A DNA stretch of 64,000 bases from Apodemus sylvaticus (Eukaryota; Chordata; Mammalia; Rodentia; Muridae). The notes below the pieces were generated by a model. The model ran no database searches. It saw nothing but the letters and a program-made list of their open reading frames with translations, and was not told the DNA's origin. This document shows, piece by piece, positions 54,017 to 63,385 of this stretch. Numbering within the stretch: the first letter of the stretch is position 1; every line of letters starts with the position of its first letter. Location: the NCBI RefSeq assembly GCF_947179515.1, contig NC_067485.1:1973654-2037653 (forward strand). The letters are read 5' to 3'. The position numbers and the translations under genes were made by a program.

Positions 54017-54174
54017 AAAAATGGACTTAAAATTAGAAAGTTGGGTATGTAAGCTACTGTCTCTCATTCAGCAACACATCCTTTTATCTTCCTGGTTTTT
54101 ATATCAGTCAACTTTGCTACATTGCTTTACCCTGTTATAGAACTTGGGTATATATAAGGACTTAAGGATTCCAG

Positions 54175-54176
<2 letters not shown>

Positions 54177-54244
<68 letters not shown>

Positions 54245-54254
54245 TGTGTGTGTA
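54177..54254. repeat. (TC)n(TG)n compound microsatellite
   Basis: About 25 TC units then about 13 TG units. Confidence 0.97.
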
Positions 54255-54259
54255 GTACA

Positions 54260-55046
54260 GACTCTCCCCCACTTAGGATGACATTCCTCTAGTAGCCCAG
54301 ACTCTCCTCTAATCATATCTTTTTTCTAATAAAATCCACTGTAATCATAAAAGGATCACATATCAAGTGTATTTAACATATCTAACCTACTTGACACTGC
54401 AACTTAGCAACACAGCACCCACCATAAGCTCAGTTGTTTGCCCTTTGTGACTGTGTGGTTCCTAGTAACTGTGGCAAGAGTTTCTAGCATCACAGGAAAG
54501 AAGACTGCTGAGTGTCACCAGCCTGGAAAAGATCAAAATTCAAAGTGGCTTTTACATGGGGCTACCACTTTCAAATTACAGGGTTTGCTGATCATGTCTC
54601 TGTACCATTGCAGAGTTGAGACTCTGAGACCACAGCAGACTGAAGACTGTGTGTCTACATTCTCTTAAATGTATTCTTGCAACAGAGGCCAGAAAGTAGT
54701 ATGTGGGTACATATGCAGAGAAAGGACTTCTCTTTTCTATAATCTTTTGTTCCTATAACTATCCCTTCCTTAATATCAGGAGTGTCTTCCTCTCTGGATA
54801 TTTATCTAACCTTCATTACTTGCTATACCCATCTCTTGAAGCCTTTTTTTAAATTTTTTTTATTTTTTATTTTTACCTAAACTGCTCATAAGGTTTTCTT
54901 CTCTAATTCAGTGTACATTTCTTCAGTCAAAATGTTTTAGTGGAAATAATATGGTTAGCATAGTACATAAGTCTCTTGGATCATAAGGGTCCAGCTCCTA
55001 TTTTATACTTGGCTAGCCTGGGAGTGAGCAGGCACATACTGGTTTT
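54260..55046. other. Unique sequence between the inverted arms
   Basis: No repeat or exon recognised. Confidence 0.45.
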
Positions 55047-55169
55047 GACAGTTGTGAGTTCTCATGTAGGTGCTGGGAATTGAACCCTGGTCCTCTGGAG
55101 GAACCACCATTACTCTTAACCACTGAGCTATCTTTCCAGGCTTTTATGTCCAGCTTTAGGCCAAGCTAA
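55047..55169 (-). repeat. Right arm of the 123-bp inverted repeat
   Basis: Exact reverse complement of 53702-53824. It carries the 5' part of the same B2 in reverse, cut off abruptly within the SINE at 55047, and the same unique flank at 55142-55169. The spacer between arms is 1222 bp. Confidence 0.95.
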
Positions 55170-55580
55170 TTGGTTTTCTGGTGAGAAAGTACAGCTCTGT
55201 TCGTCTTCTCTGTCTGTGAAACAGAAGTACCACCTTCCATGTGTGGTCAATGTGAGGCTTAAAGGAATGGATACAGTAAGTGATCTACCCTGCACCAAGA
55301 CTTAAGCATACGAGATACATTTGAGGGACCAAAGGCAAAACTATTAAACACACTAGATACACTTGATGCACCAAAGGCGTAAATTGTCAAAGCCAGGAGC
55401 AAGGCAGCGTGCTGGTGTCCAATCTCATGCGGGAGGTAGGTGCTGTAATTCACTGAACAGGGGCTCTTACTACCATTCTGTTTACAATGTGAAATCCAAG
55501 ACTGGTGTTTTTATGCATTTGTTAAATCTGAAGGCAGGTTTGACTAAGGCAGCAATTTTGCAGCCTTTCAGCTGCTAGTT

Positions 55581-55587
<7 letters not shown>
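55170..55587. other. Unique sequence, nothing recognised
   Basis: ACTAGATACACTTGATGCAC is a partial local echo of sequence about 45 bases earlier. Nothing else stands out. Confidence 0.4.

Positions 55588-55622
<35 letters not shown>
55588..55622. repeat. (TC)n microsatellite
   Basis: About 17 TC units. Confidence 0.97.
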
Positions 55623-55625
<3 letters not shown>

Positions 55626-56004
55626 AAGTAAGAATGTAGAAGTGTCTAACATACTTTATCTAAATTTGTAATTTTCATTTTTGCCACAGTATCTGTGCTC
55701 TCTCACACCACAATTGAAACTATTTTCAGAGGGACCCAGACTCAGCTTTTGCTACAATTTAAAAAAAATAAGATTTATACTGAACCATTTGTTTCTCAGA
55801 AAACTCATTGGACATATCACAATGTGGTCATCTCATTACTGCCAAAAATTAATGAAGACAGCTCTATACATATGGATGCTACACAGAAAGAACACCTAAG
55901 AAACACATGAATTTAAACATGTGCCCTTTATACTCTATTTGCTTCCCATTTAGTCTCAATTAGGCCTAAACATTGTGTCATTTTACATGCTGAAGTTAAA
56001 TGGC
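55623..56004. other. Unique sequence, nothing recognised
   Basis: Overlapping open frames of about 70 codons at 55681-55910 have no known content. Confidence 0.45.
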
Positions 56005-56017
56005 CCAGTAATTCTTT

Positions 56018-56199
56018 TTTTGTTCTTGTTTTTTTGTTTTTTTTTTGGATTTGGTTTTTTCGAGACAGGGTTTCTCTGTATAGCCCTGGCTGTCCTGGAA
56101 CTCACTCTGTAGACCAGGCTGGCCTCAAACTCAGAAATCCACCTGCCTCTGCCTCCCAGAATGCTGGGATTACAGGCCTGCGCCACCACTGCCCGGCTA
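56018..56199 (-). mobile_element. B1 SINE, young, with target duplication
   Basis: The T-rich tail, TTTCGAGACAGGGTTTCTCT, CCAGGCTGGCCTCAAACTCA and CGCCACCACTGCCCGGCT give a near-consensus reverse B1. The 13-mer CCAGTAATTCTTT occurs on both sides (56005-56017 and 56200-56212), the expected target-site duplication. Confidence 0.96.
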
Positions 56200-56253
56200 C
56201 CAGTAATTCTTTATTAACCACTAACCTGACATTAAAACACTGCCATTTTTGCA

Positions 56254-56342
56254 AACACACACACACACACACACACACATATATGTATATATATGTATGC
56301 ACACACACACACACACACACACATACACACATATATATATAT
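56254..56342. repeat. (CA)n/(TA)n compound microsatellite
   Basis: (AC)n, a TATATGTATATATATGTATG spacer, a second (AC)n, then (TA)n. Confidence 0.95.
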
Positions 56343-56640
56343 GGTTACTTTCACTCTAAAAGACAAGAAACAAACCTGGCTCCACATTGTTTTTTGCTGG
56401 TAAATACAAAGATTAACAACTAAAAAAATTTGCCACTGTATGGCTTTTTCAGAGCCAAGGTGTCATTCACACTTGTCTCACTAAGCATGCTATTCTTTAT
56501 TAGACTAAAATGACATATTAAAAAGGCACAAGCCTCAAGTATCAAAAAAAAAAAAAAAGGATAACCACTCGATTCCATAAAGCAGAGCGTGTTAATTTTG
56601 GGATTAGGTTCTCCTGGTGTCTCCCTTTAAATTTTGATAA
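56343..56640. other. Unique sequence, nothing recognised
   Basis: Contains one A14 run near 56545. Confidence 0.45.
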
Positions 56641-56832
56641 TTATTTTATATGTGTGGATGTTATTATGTCTTATTGCTTGTGCAGTGTGGTGCCCAGGGA
56701 GGCCAGAAGAGGGCATCAGATCCCTTGGACAGGGGTTACCAATAATTGTGAGCTGCCACTTGGAAGCTGTGACTCAAACTCAGGTTCTCTGAAGAGCAGC
56801 TAGTTCTCTTAATGGGTAAGTCATCTCTTACA
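56641..56832 (-). mobile_element. B3/B2 SINE
   Basis: GTGGTGCCCAGGGAGGCCAG, AAGAGGGCATCAGATCCCTT and GACTCAAACTCAGGTTCTCT are reverse B3. It contains CCAGAAGAGGGCA (56703-56715), a CTCF-like site typical of the family. Confidence 0.88.
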
Positions 56833-57600
56833 CTTCTCCCTTAATTAAAATAACAACAACAAACCTTGGTATAAATTATAAATAAATATACTGATTTTGG
56901 ATTTTATGAGCTTTATAACCTGGGGTAGCACTTGCTTTATGAACTCGATTTGTTCCATAGATCTGCCTTCAGAATATTGATTAACAGTAATCCATGCAAG
57001 GGGATCAGCTTTTTGCATTTTTTCCTTCCCTGAGTCATGCCCTTCATGTGGAAGATTCTCTTACTTGGATTGGATGTTTACCAATTTTGATGGAACCCAT
57101 AGTCTTTTATCTGAAAAACCTCTTCTCCAACTCAACAAATTCCCTGAGTTCCAGTCTGATGTTTAGACATCTTTAAAGCATACAGGTGATCTAATTCATC
57201 AGTTTTTCTACAATCCAATATCTTTAAGCTAATCTTATTCTTCTTAATTCAGTCTTGTTTACAATAAACAGAAAGATCTTGGATTAAAGATGTGTGCTAG
57301 GGCCAAACCACACCACACCTAGAGACAGTTTTTTTTTTTTTCCAGTATATAATCTTGGGATTCACAGTTATCAAATATTCTGCAACAGAGTATTTAAATA
57401 AGAGCTATTTATTACAGGCATATATTCCTTACATGTTATTTTTAAGGCACACTTGAAGTTGTGGTCTTATGATTACAACAGATTGTTCTTAGCCACTAAT
57501 TAAAAAAATCTAAAGGTTTAAGGTTATTTTAACTCTTCCTCAATTCAAACATCTGTAAATAACCATGCAGATCTAAATTTGAAAATAATTTTTAAAAAGG
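56833..57600. other. Unique AT-rich sequence, nothing recognised
   Basis: No repeat or exon recognised. Confidence 0.45.
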
Positions 57601-57735
57601 GGCTGGCAAGATGGCTCAACAGGTAAAAAGCCCATGCCACCAAGCCTGAAAACGTTGGGTGCCTGCATTAGTGAGAGAACTGATTCCCACAAACTGACCT
57701 CTATATTCATCTGGCATGCACACAAATGTAATGTT
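57601..57735 (+). mobile_element. B3 SINE
   Basis: GGGCTGGCAAGATGGCTCAA, CAGGTAAAAAGCCCATGCCA and CACAAACTGACCTCTATATT. Lies about 220 bp upstream of the CpG island. Confidence 0.85.
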
Positions 57736-58023
57736 AAAAATTCAAGAATAAAGATAAGCCGTGTCTCATTTGACAAGAATGAAAGTTTCTACTTAAGTGG
57801 CTTAAATGCAAGTCTGAGCTGATTTGAACCTGAACTAAGCAGTGAATGGGCCCGACTAGGGATTGGAGCGATCACTAACCACAGACAAAACTTGTTTGTG
57901 GTTGGGCCCAGCAGGCTGAACGCTATGTGGAGTTTAACTCCCTTCTCTCAAGAACCACATTTAAAAGCTCCCTCTTAGCCACTGCACGCCGTCGCCCATT
58001 TCCTTCAGGAGACCCGAAGGTTC

Positions 58024-58036
58024 TTCCCATCATGCC
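58024..58036 (+). promoter_or_regulatory. ZNF143/THAP11-type motif
   Basis: TTCCCATCATGCC followed by GC matches the core of the long ZNF143 (SBS) motif, found near the start sites of many CpG-island genes. The upstream ACTACA extension is absent. Confidence 0.6.
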
Positions 58037-58064
58037 GCAGGAGCGCGCTCGGGCCCCAGAGTGC

Positions 58065-58108
58065 ACTGCGCGTGCGTGCGTATGTGCGTGCGTGCGTGCG
58101 TGCACGCG
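58065..58108. repeat. (GTGC)n tract in the CpG island
   Basis: TGCGCGTGCGTGCG, then TATGTGCG and a further GTGC run ending CACGCGCG. It is also similar to tandem NRF1 half sites (GCGC/GTGCG). It is a Z-DNA-prone alternating purine-pyrimidine run. Confidence 0.85.
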
Positions 58109-58169
58109 CGTAGCCCCACTCCCTTGCGACCGCGGGAAAATTCCAAACACGTCAAAACAAAAAAAGTTT

Positions 58170-58377
58170 CGTGAGGCCATGCCAAGTTTTCAAGCCGCAG
58201 AAGCCGGGCGGTGGCTTCTTTTCCGTCGCGGCTCAGTCTGCTGAGGCAGCTCTGGGTGAGGACCACCCGGGAAGGCCACCGCTTCCTGCTAGGGCAGGGA
58301 AGACTCGCGAGAACGTGCGCCAAGTCTCGACGTGGGCGAGCCGCGCTCCCGCGGCGCGTGGGGTCTAAAACTCGAAG
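58170..58377 (+). other. Candidate first exon (plus strand)
   Basis: If transcription runs to the right, the AAG|GTGAGA donor at 58377/58378 would close exon 1. A plus frame from 58171 (65 codons) ends in TAA at 58366-58368, just before the donor, so the exon would be mostly untranslated or carry an upstream frame. The 5' boundary is a guess. A second donor-like CTGG|GTGAGG lies at about 58255. Confidence 0.35.
58304..58312. promoter_or_regulatory. CGCG element (BANP-type motif)
   Basis: CTCGCGAGA matches nine of ten bases of TCTCGCGAGA, a palindromic element of essential-gene CpG islands bound by BANP when unmethylated. Occupancy is inference. Confidence 0.55.
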
Positions 58378-58390
58378 GTGAGAAGCCACG

Positions 58391-58690
58391 GTGGGCGGGT
58401 GCGAGCCACGGGAGGGCGGAGCTGGAGCTGGAGCTGTAGCCCGGCAGCAGGCGGGGCCTGGTGAGAGGCGGGGCTAGAGCCAGGTGGGAGGTGAGGCCGA
58501 CAGTGAGGGGCGTGGTTAACCAGGGAGTTGAACCCGGCTTGGCAGTGGCCGACAGACGCGGTGGGCGTGGCCCTATGGAAACCGATCTCGGCGGGAGCGG
58601 GGTCGATTTAGAGGGGCCTCTCCACAAGGGTGAGGAGCCGGAGAGGGGCGGAGCCGTCGCAGATGAGCCCGGTGGGGCGGGGCCGACAGT
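58391..58690 (+). promoter_or_regulatory. GC-box/KLF-box cluster
   Basis: Six GGGCGG or GGCGGGG boxes (near 58392, 58413, 58451, 58467, 58645, 58674) and two GGGCGTGG boxes (near 58506 and 58563), all on the plus strand. GGCCGACAGTGAGGG occurs twice, at 58495 and 58681, so part of the cluster arose by duplication. Confidence 0.7.
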
Positions 58691-58760
58691 GAGGGATGGG
58701 GGTCTAAGGCCCAAGGTGAAGCCTAGTGAGTTTGGTTCGGGGTGAATGTAGAGAGGAGTC

Positions 58761-59215
58761 AGTCCCTTACCCTTCGTCCCCATTTATTTTTATTGTTTTA
58801 AGCAATTCTGAGTTCAACGCAGCCTCAGGTACTTTCGGAAGGACTGGAGCAAAGGTGAAGCTTATTGCTCGCTATCCATTAGAGCAGCTCGGCCCAGGGT
58901 CTCATGAACGTCTTCCCACAGCTGCTGAGTAACAGGCCTGAGAGCATTTAAGGGCGCTACGTGCTTGCTGTCTTGCTGGAACAATTTTTAGGTGCTTGGG
59001 CATGGAGGGGGTGCTGGACGAAAATCTTGGAACAGGCCAAGGATGTTCAAGACCTCTGTGTGCCTGGACTTTTCCTCTAGTCTGAGATGATTCGAAAAAT
59101 CCCATCCCTCAATTAATCTAAGCGGTTGTGATTGACATCAGATACCTATTTGTGGATGACCCTCATGTTAAGGGTTGTTCCAAATGGCAGATTTAATGTT
59201 CACAAACAAACAGCT
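58761..59215. other. Unique sequence right of the CpG island
   Basis: A strong pyrimidine tract with acceptor (TTTATTTTTATTGTTTTAAG) ends at 58802, and a donor-like CAG|GTACTT follows at 58828. This gives at most a 26-base exon and is not called. No coding content is recognised. Confidence 0.4.
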
Positions 59216-59218
59216 GGC

Positions 59219-59516
59219 TGTGTGTGTGTGTATAGAGGCCAGAGGTGTTGTCAGGCGTGCCCCATCTTTCCCTCCTTATTCCTCTCCTTCCTCTCCTCAC
59301 ACCCATCACTTTTGGCTTGGAGTTCACCTTACTTTGCAAGGTCTGGGGTTATGCCTTTCTCTGCCTCCCCATTGCTGAGATAACAAATGTGGGCCACACA
59401 CTTAAAACCTTAAACACACACACACACACAGCAACAAACATGCATTATGGGGATAGAATTCATGTTCTCATGCTTGTATAGCAAGCACCTTATCCACTGA
59501 GCTAGCTCCCCAGCTC
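59219..59516 (-). mobile_element. Old rodent composite SINE with (CA)n
   Basis: GTGTGTATAGAGGCCAGAGG, GCTTGTATAGCAAGCACCTT and ATCCACTGAGCTAGCTCCCC are the reverse of the same old family as at 49888-50205, with a short (AC)n at 59414-59430. Confidence 0.65.
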
Positions 59517-59519
59517 TGC

Positions 59520-60030
59520 TCAGTGTTACTTTGTCTGGGTGGTCATGGTGGCTATGTTGTTCCCATGTGAAGCTGTATGCACTTTTTAAATCAATGGGGC
59601 TCTTAACTGCTTCCATATTTTGGCAAATAGTTCCAGCAAGAATTATACAAATCTTGTATTTGTAAAATCAACTTCAGGCAGGCCAGCCTGGCCAGTAGAA
59701 AGTTAGTTGGATTTTCTAGGCCACAAAGAGGCTCCAAGGCATCTCATACTAGTGATAGAACCATGATAGGAGTGGTAGAGCCTCAGATCAGGTGAGAATT
59801 CATCCTGAAATGCTTCTTAAGAATATTAATGTAGTGTATGATATGCATATTTTCTGGCATTGTTTATGGTTTCTGATTAGTTAACTTTTTAATATGAAAG
59901 TCTTATCTTAGAAATAAATGAATTAATTTTCAGTGATTTACTAAAAATCTAATATTATTGGAAAAGAGTATACAAGGATTCACAGATTCAGGTAGCAATG
60001 TGGTGCTTGAATGTCCTACTGCCCCATCAC
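59520..60030. other. Unique sequence, nothing recognised
   Basis: No gene or repeat recognised. Confidence 0.45.
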
Positions 60031-60034
60031 TTTC

Positions 60035-60168
60035 AAGATTTCATTATATAGCTCTATCTGTCCTGGAACTCACTATGTAGACCAGACTGATCTTGAACTC
60101 ACAGAGATCCACCTGCCTCTGTCTTCTAAGTGCTGGAATGAAATGCATGTGCCACTATGCCTGGTTTG
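60035..60168 (-). mobile_element. B1 SINE
   Basis: CTGTCCTGGAACTCACTATG, TAGACCAGACTGATCTTGAA and ATGTGCCACTATGCCTGG are reverse B1, followed by a T-rich run at 60178-60195. Confidence 0.92.
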
Positions 60169-60312
60169 AGTGCTTTATTTTTTTTTTTTTTTTTGCTAAA
60201 TATCAAACAGCATTATTATTGGATTTCGTTTGAAAAAGACGTTGCAAAACTATCTGGGTATCTCTGTTAGGCTTTTCTTATCTGTTGTTTATCCTGAAAT
60301 AATTTCAGGATT

Positions 60313-60590
60313 GTATTAGATTTCTGTTGCTATACCAAAATGCCTGAAGTGGGATACTTTAAAGAGTAGTTTATGTAGTTCATAATTCTAGAGAGTCAAA
60401 AATGCAAAGCCATTTCATGGCTCTGGTTACATATATCACACCCTGGTAGATGATATGCTGTCAGGAGCATGTGCAAGAAGAATAACACTGAGAGACAGTG
60501 AACAAGACTTCAGTGCTAGGGTCTCATGAGCCTACAATAAATATGTAAATTCCTCTTATTAGGTCCAACTCTTAAATCATCTCCTTTTGG
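60313..60590 (-). mobile_element. Old MaLR/MST-like LTR
   Basis: TGTATTAGATTTCTGTTGCT, ACCAAAATGCCTGAAGTGGG and TTATTAGGTCCAACTCTTAA follow an old mammalian MaLR LTR in reverse. Confidence 0.6.
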
Positions 60591-60985
60591 TATGTAAGTT
60601 TTTCTTGTTCCTTAGCTTGAGGGGTCTGTAATAGGCATTGATCATGCCTTTCTGAGCCTTTTCTGTTGTTACAAGAAAGACTCCTTGTCTGAATCACTCT
60701 TCTCTTGAGATGAGTCTTCCTATATATGTCAGGCCTGTGTCTTTGGAGGGCTAGGACTTCAGCCTTGTACCATCACACTTAGCTTTTGGAAATTGTCATT
60801 GAAAAGCTACATTCACCATTTATAAGCTATTCCAAATGAATTTGGAATTGTTCAGTGATGACCACAACTCAGAATCAGAATTCCTTGAATTACTTTAATG
60901 GTTTTTTGATTCACAAATCTGTGGCCAATCCTGTCTCCACTCAGTCACAGACAACCATTGGTTTGTTTTCTTATTCTGAGGATTA
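60591..60985. other. Unique AT-rich sequence
   Basis: Nothing recognised. Confidence 0.45.
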
Positions 60986-60989
60986 ACCT

Positions 60990-61330
60990 TTTCTAGACAT
61001 TTCACATCCATATAATATGAAATAAGTACTGTGTCTGACTTCTTTCCCCTAACATGATTTTGAGATTCACTCATGTAGTAGCATGTATCAGTAGTTTAGA
61101 CCTGTTTATTGCTGATTAGTATATTGTATGTGTTTGGATTTTCAGATGATGGACATTTAGGTTGAGATTATTTTAGTTATTAAGAATAATAGTTGTGTTT
61201 GTTTTTTTTTTTTAGTAAATTTAATTGTGTGGACATTTACATTCCCAGGATCAGAGTGTGAGGGTCTTGATTCATCCTCATCAGTACTTGTTTTCAGTGA
61301 CACCTACCATAGTGGGTTTCTTACATTTAC
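60990..61330 (-). mobile_element. Ancient L1M-type LINE-1 fragment
   Basis: TTTTCTAGACATTTCACATC, TGACTTCTTTCCCCTAACAT, GTAGCATGTATCAGTAG and GATGGACATTTAGGTTGAGA match the ORF2 C-terminal region of old mammalian L1 in reverse. Highly diverged. Confidence 0.7.
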
Positions 61331-61539
61331 ATATGCCTTAAAGCACCAGCTTGTGTTTTCCTAAAACACTGCTATGATGGCTTTTGACAGGCATTATGTT
61401 AAACAAACTTACAAATCTCTCTGGGAGAATTGTAATCTCAACATGATTGTTCACTGTTTTTTTCAGTGTTCTTAGTATGTTTTAGTATATGGTGTTTTCC
61501 CTTTTGGTCACATTTATATTGAAGATTATTAAATTTTTT

Positions 61540-61668
61540 TGAGATAAGGTCACATGTGTCTGTCCTAATCTAGCCTCATACTTACCATGTGGGAATGATG
61601 CCTTCAGCTCCTTAGTCTTCTACCTAGCTCCTAAGTGCCAGAATTACAGGTGTGTTTGCACGCTTTTC
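61540..61668 (-). mobile_element. Old B1-like SINE
   Basis: TTTTTTGAGATAAGGTCACA, CTAATCTAGCCTCATACTTA and AGTGCCAGAATTACAGGTGT are diverged reverse B1. Confidence 0.6.
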
Positions 61669-61679
61669 GGTTTTTTTTT

Positions 61680-62463
61680 TTTTTTTATACTTTATGCTCT
61701 TACAAACATAATTGCTTTAACATTTTTTATTATATAATTGCTTGATACCACTATATACAATGTAGTTGATCTTGTATGTTGATGGAGGTCTTGGAGCCTT
61801 GTGAATGTTGTTTGTGTGTGTGATTATATATATACATCATGTACTCTGTGAATACAGTTTTATGTGTATTTTTCATCTGATGCTTTCTGTTCAACTTTAG
61901 TACAAGGAGGAGGCATTAAGCTTAATGTCTCTCAGAGCTCTTTTGGGGTTGAGGGTAATTTGCTTATAGCTAGGCTGTTGTGGATTCTTAGGACAGGTAT
62001 TGGAGGTGAGACCTTTCTACCTGTTTGAGGCATTAACTGTTTGTTGCCCTGGTTGTCTTTTGACAAGTGCAAGATCTGATACAGAAATGGCTGACATGAT
62101 GACCCCCTTGTGCACCATGGGCTTGATTTGGAGTACAGTGTTGTCTCAGACAAGCATGTTTCCTATTTTTTTTTTCTGAACTTGTGAAGGATTCATGTTA
62201 TTTGACAAACCTTTAAAAAAGGTTTAATAGAATTGCACAATAAAGCATCTTGGTCTAGATTTTTCTCTATGGGAAAATTTCAACCACTCATTTTCTACAG
62301 CATTTACTGCTCCACATGCATTCCTATGCAGATCCTGTCCTCACTGAGTGGAGCCAAGAGCCTTTGGTTCCCATTCAACCTTTGCCACAATCAGTCCAGA
62401 TCCTTTGAACACAAGTGTCAAGAATGCAGTATCCTGGGTTGACATCTATGTCCTGTGGTGAGC
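61680..62463. other. Unique sequence, nothing recognised
   Basis: No gene or repeat recognised. Confidence 0.45.
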
Positions 62464-62468
62464 AGGCT

Positions 62469-62867
62469 TGTCTTAGTCAGGGTTTCTATTCCTGCACAAA
62501 CCTCATGACCAAGAAGCAAGTTGGGGAGGAAAGGGTTTATTGAGCTTACACTTCCACGTTACAGTTCATCACTAAAGGAAGTCAGGACTGGAACTCAAGC
62601 AGGTCAGGAAGCAGGAGCTGATGCAGAGGCCATGGAGGGATGTTTCTTACTGGCTTGCTTCCCCTGGCTTGCTCAGCCTGCTTTCTTATAGAACCCAAGA
62701 ACACCAGCCCAAAGGTGGTACCACCCACAAGGGTCCCTCCCCACTTGATCACTAATTGAGAAAATGCCCCACAGCTGGATCTCATGGAGGCACTTCCCCA
62801 ACTGAAACTCCTTTCTCTGTGATAACTCCAGCCTGTGTCAAGTTGACACACGAAACTAGCCAGTACA
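62469..62867 (-). mobile_element. Intact rodent solo LTR with 5-bp target duplication
   Basis: It starts TGTCTTAGTCAGGGTTTCTA and ends AACTAGCCAGTACA (TG...CA), 399 bp. It is flanked by identical AGGCT at 62464-62468 and 62868-62872, the 5-bp duplication typical of ERVL-class integration. It is the least diverged of the three copies of this family in the window. Confidence 0.92.
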
Positions 62868-62872
62868 AGGCT

Positions 62873-63264
62873 CTACGGGAGAGACTGTAGGGGCTTAGAT
62901 TAGTTGTGCTGAGGATGGAGAGTGTGGATGGTGGCCTGTGATATGGAAACCCTGGATCACTAGCAGGTGAGGATACTTGGAAGAGAGAAACCATAAGGCA
63001 GGTCAATGTAGTATCTGGTGGTTCCCTATGGAAAACATGAAGATACTTCTGGGAATATGATTGCTTTTATTTTTTATTAAGAAGAAACAAAGATTCTTTT
63101 ATGTTTAAAACATCCCTTGTCTGTTGGAGACCATCCCCTATAGTTGCAGGAGCCCTGACCGGGTTGATGGCCTGTCAAGTGTGTCTGATAATTTTAGGAA
63201 GTCAACCAGATTGAGGCCAGGTAAGAAGAATTATAGGTTCTAGAGGAAAGATGAATTTCCACAA
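62873..63264. other. Unique sequence, nothing recognised
   Basis: No gene or repeat recognised. Confidence 0.45.
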
Positions 63265-63266
63265 CA

Positions 63267-63385
63267 GGGGTTGAAAGGATGGCTCAGCAGGGTGATGAAA
63301 ACTGCCACCAAGACATGAGTTTGATTCCCAGGATGATCCTTGGATGGAAGGAGAGAACCATCCAAATCTCATTGCAAGTTGGAAT
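63267..63385 (+). mobile_element. B3 SINE, diverged
   Basis: GGGGTTGAAAGGATGGCTCA, GAGTTTGATTCCCAGGATGA and GGATGGAAGGAGAGAACCAT are B3 blocks. Confidence 0.78.

Larger units (their letters stand above)
57950..58760. promoter_or_regulatory. CpG island promoter of an unidentified gene
   Basis: Sharp rise in GC and CpG, with dozens of CpGs against almost none in flanking DNA. In order it holds a ZNF143-type motif (58024-58036), a (GTGC)n tract (58067-58108), a CGCG element (58304-58312), a splice-donor consensus AAG|GTGAGA at 58377/58378, and a cluster of GC/KLF boxes (58391-58690). Such islands mark housekeeping-type promoters, often bidirectional. Donors favour plus-strand transcription with exon 1 ending at 58377. 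The GC boxes to the right would instead suit a minus-strand start near 58380. No coding exon is recognised on either side. Confidence 0.9.

Noticed and set aside
57877..57903. Hairpin AACCACA...TGTGGTT with two RUNX-like sites upstream of the island
   Set aside because: A short 7-bp stem and a common motif; too likely by chance to report as a feature.
57923..58180. 85-codon minus frame with a good start context (MASRNFF...)
   Set aside because: The middle is a translation of the (GTGC)n repeat (Ala/Arg/Thr/His). I found no donor to continue it and no known protein.
58289..58783. 164-codon minus frame in the CpG island
   Set aside because: GC-rich islands lack stop codons by composition. The peptide is Pro/Ser/Leu rich with no domain and overlaps equally open frames on the other strand.
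58803..58828. 26-bp micro-exon between a strong acceptor and CAG|GTACTT
   Set aside because: Strong pyrimidine tract but a very short exon and a weak donor. Without transcript data it is not supportable.
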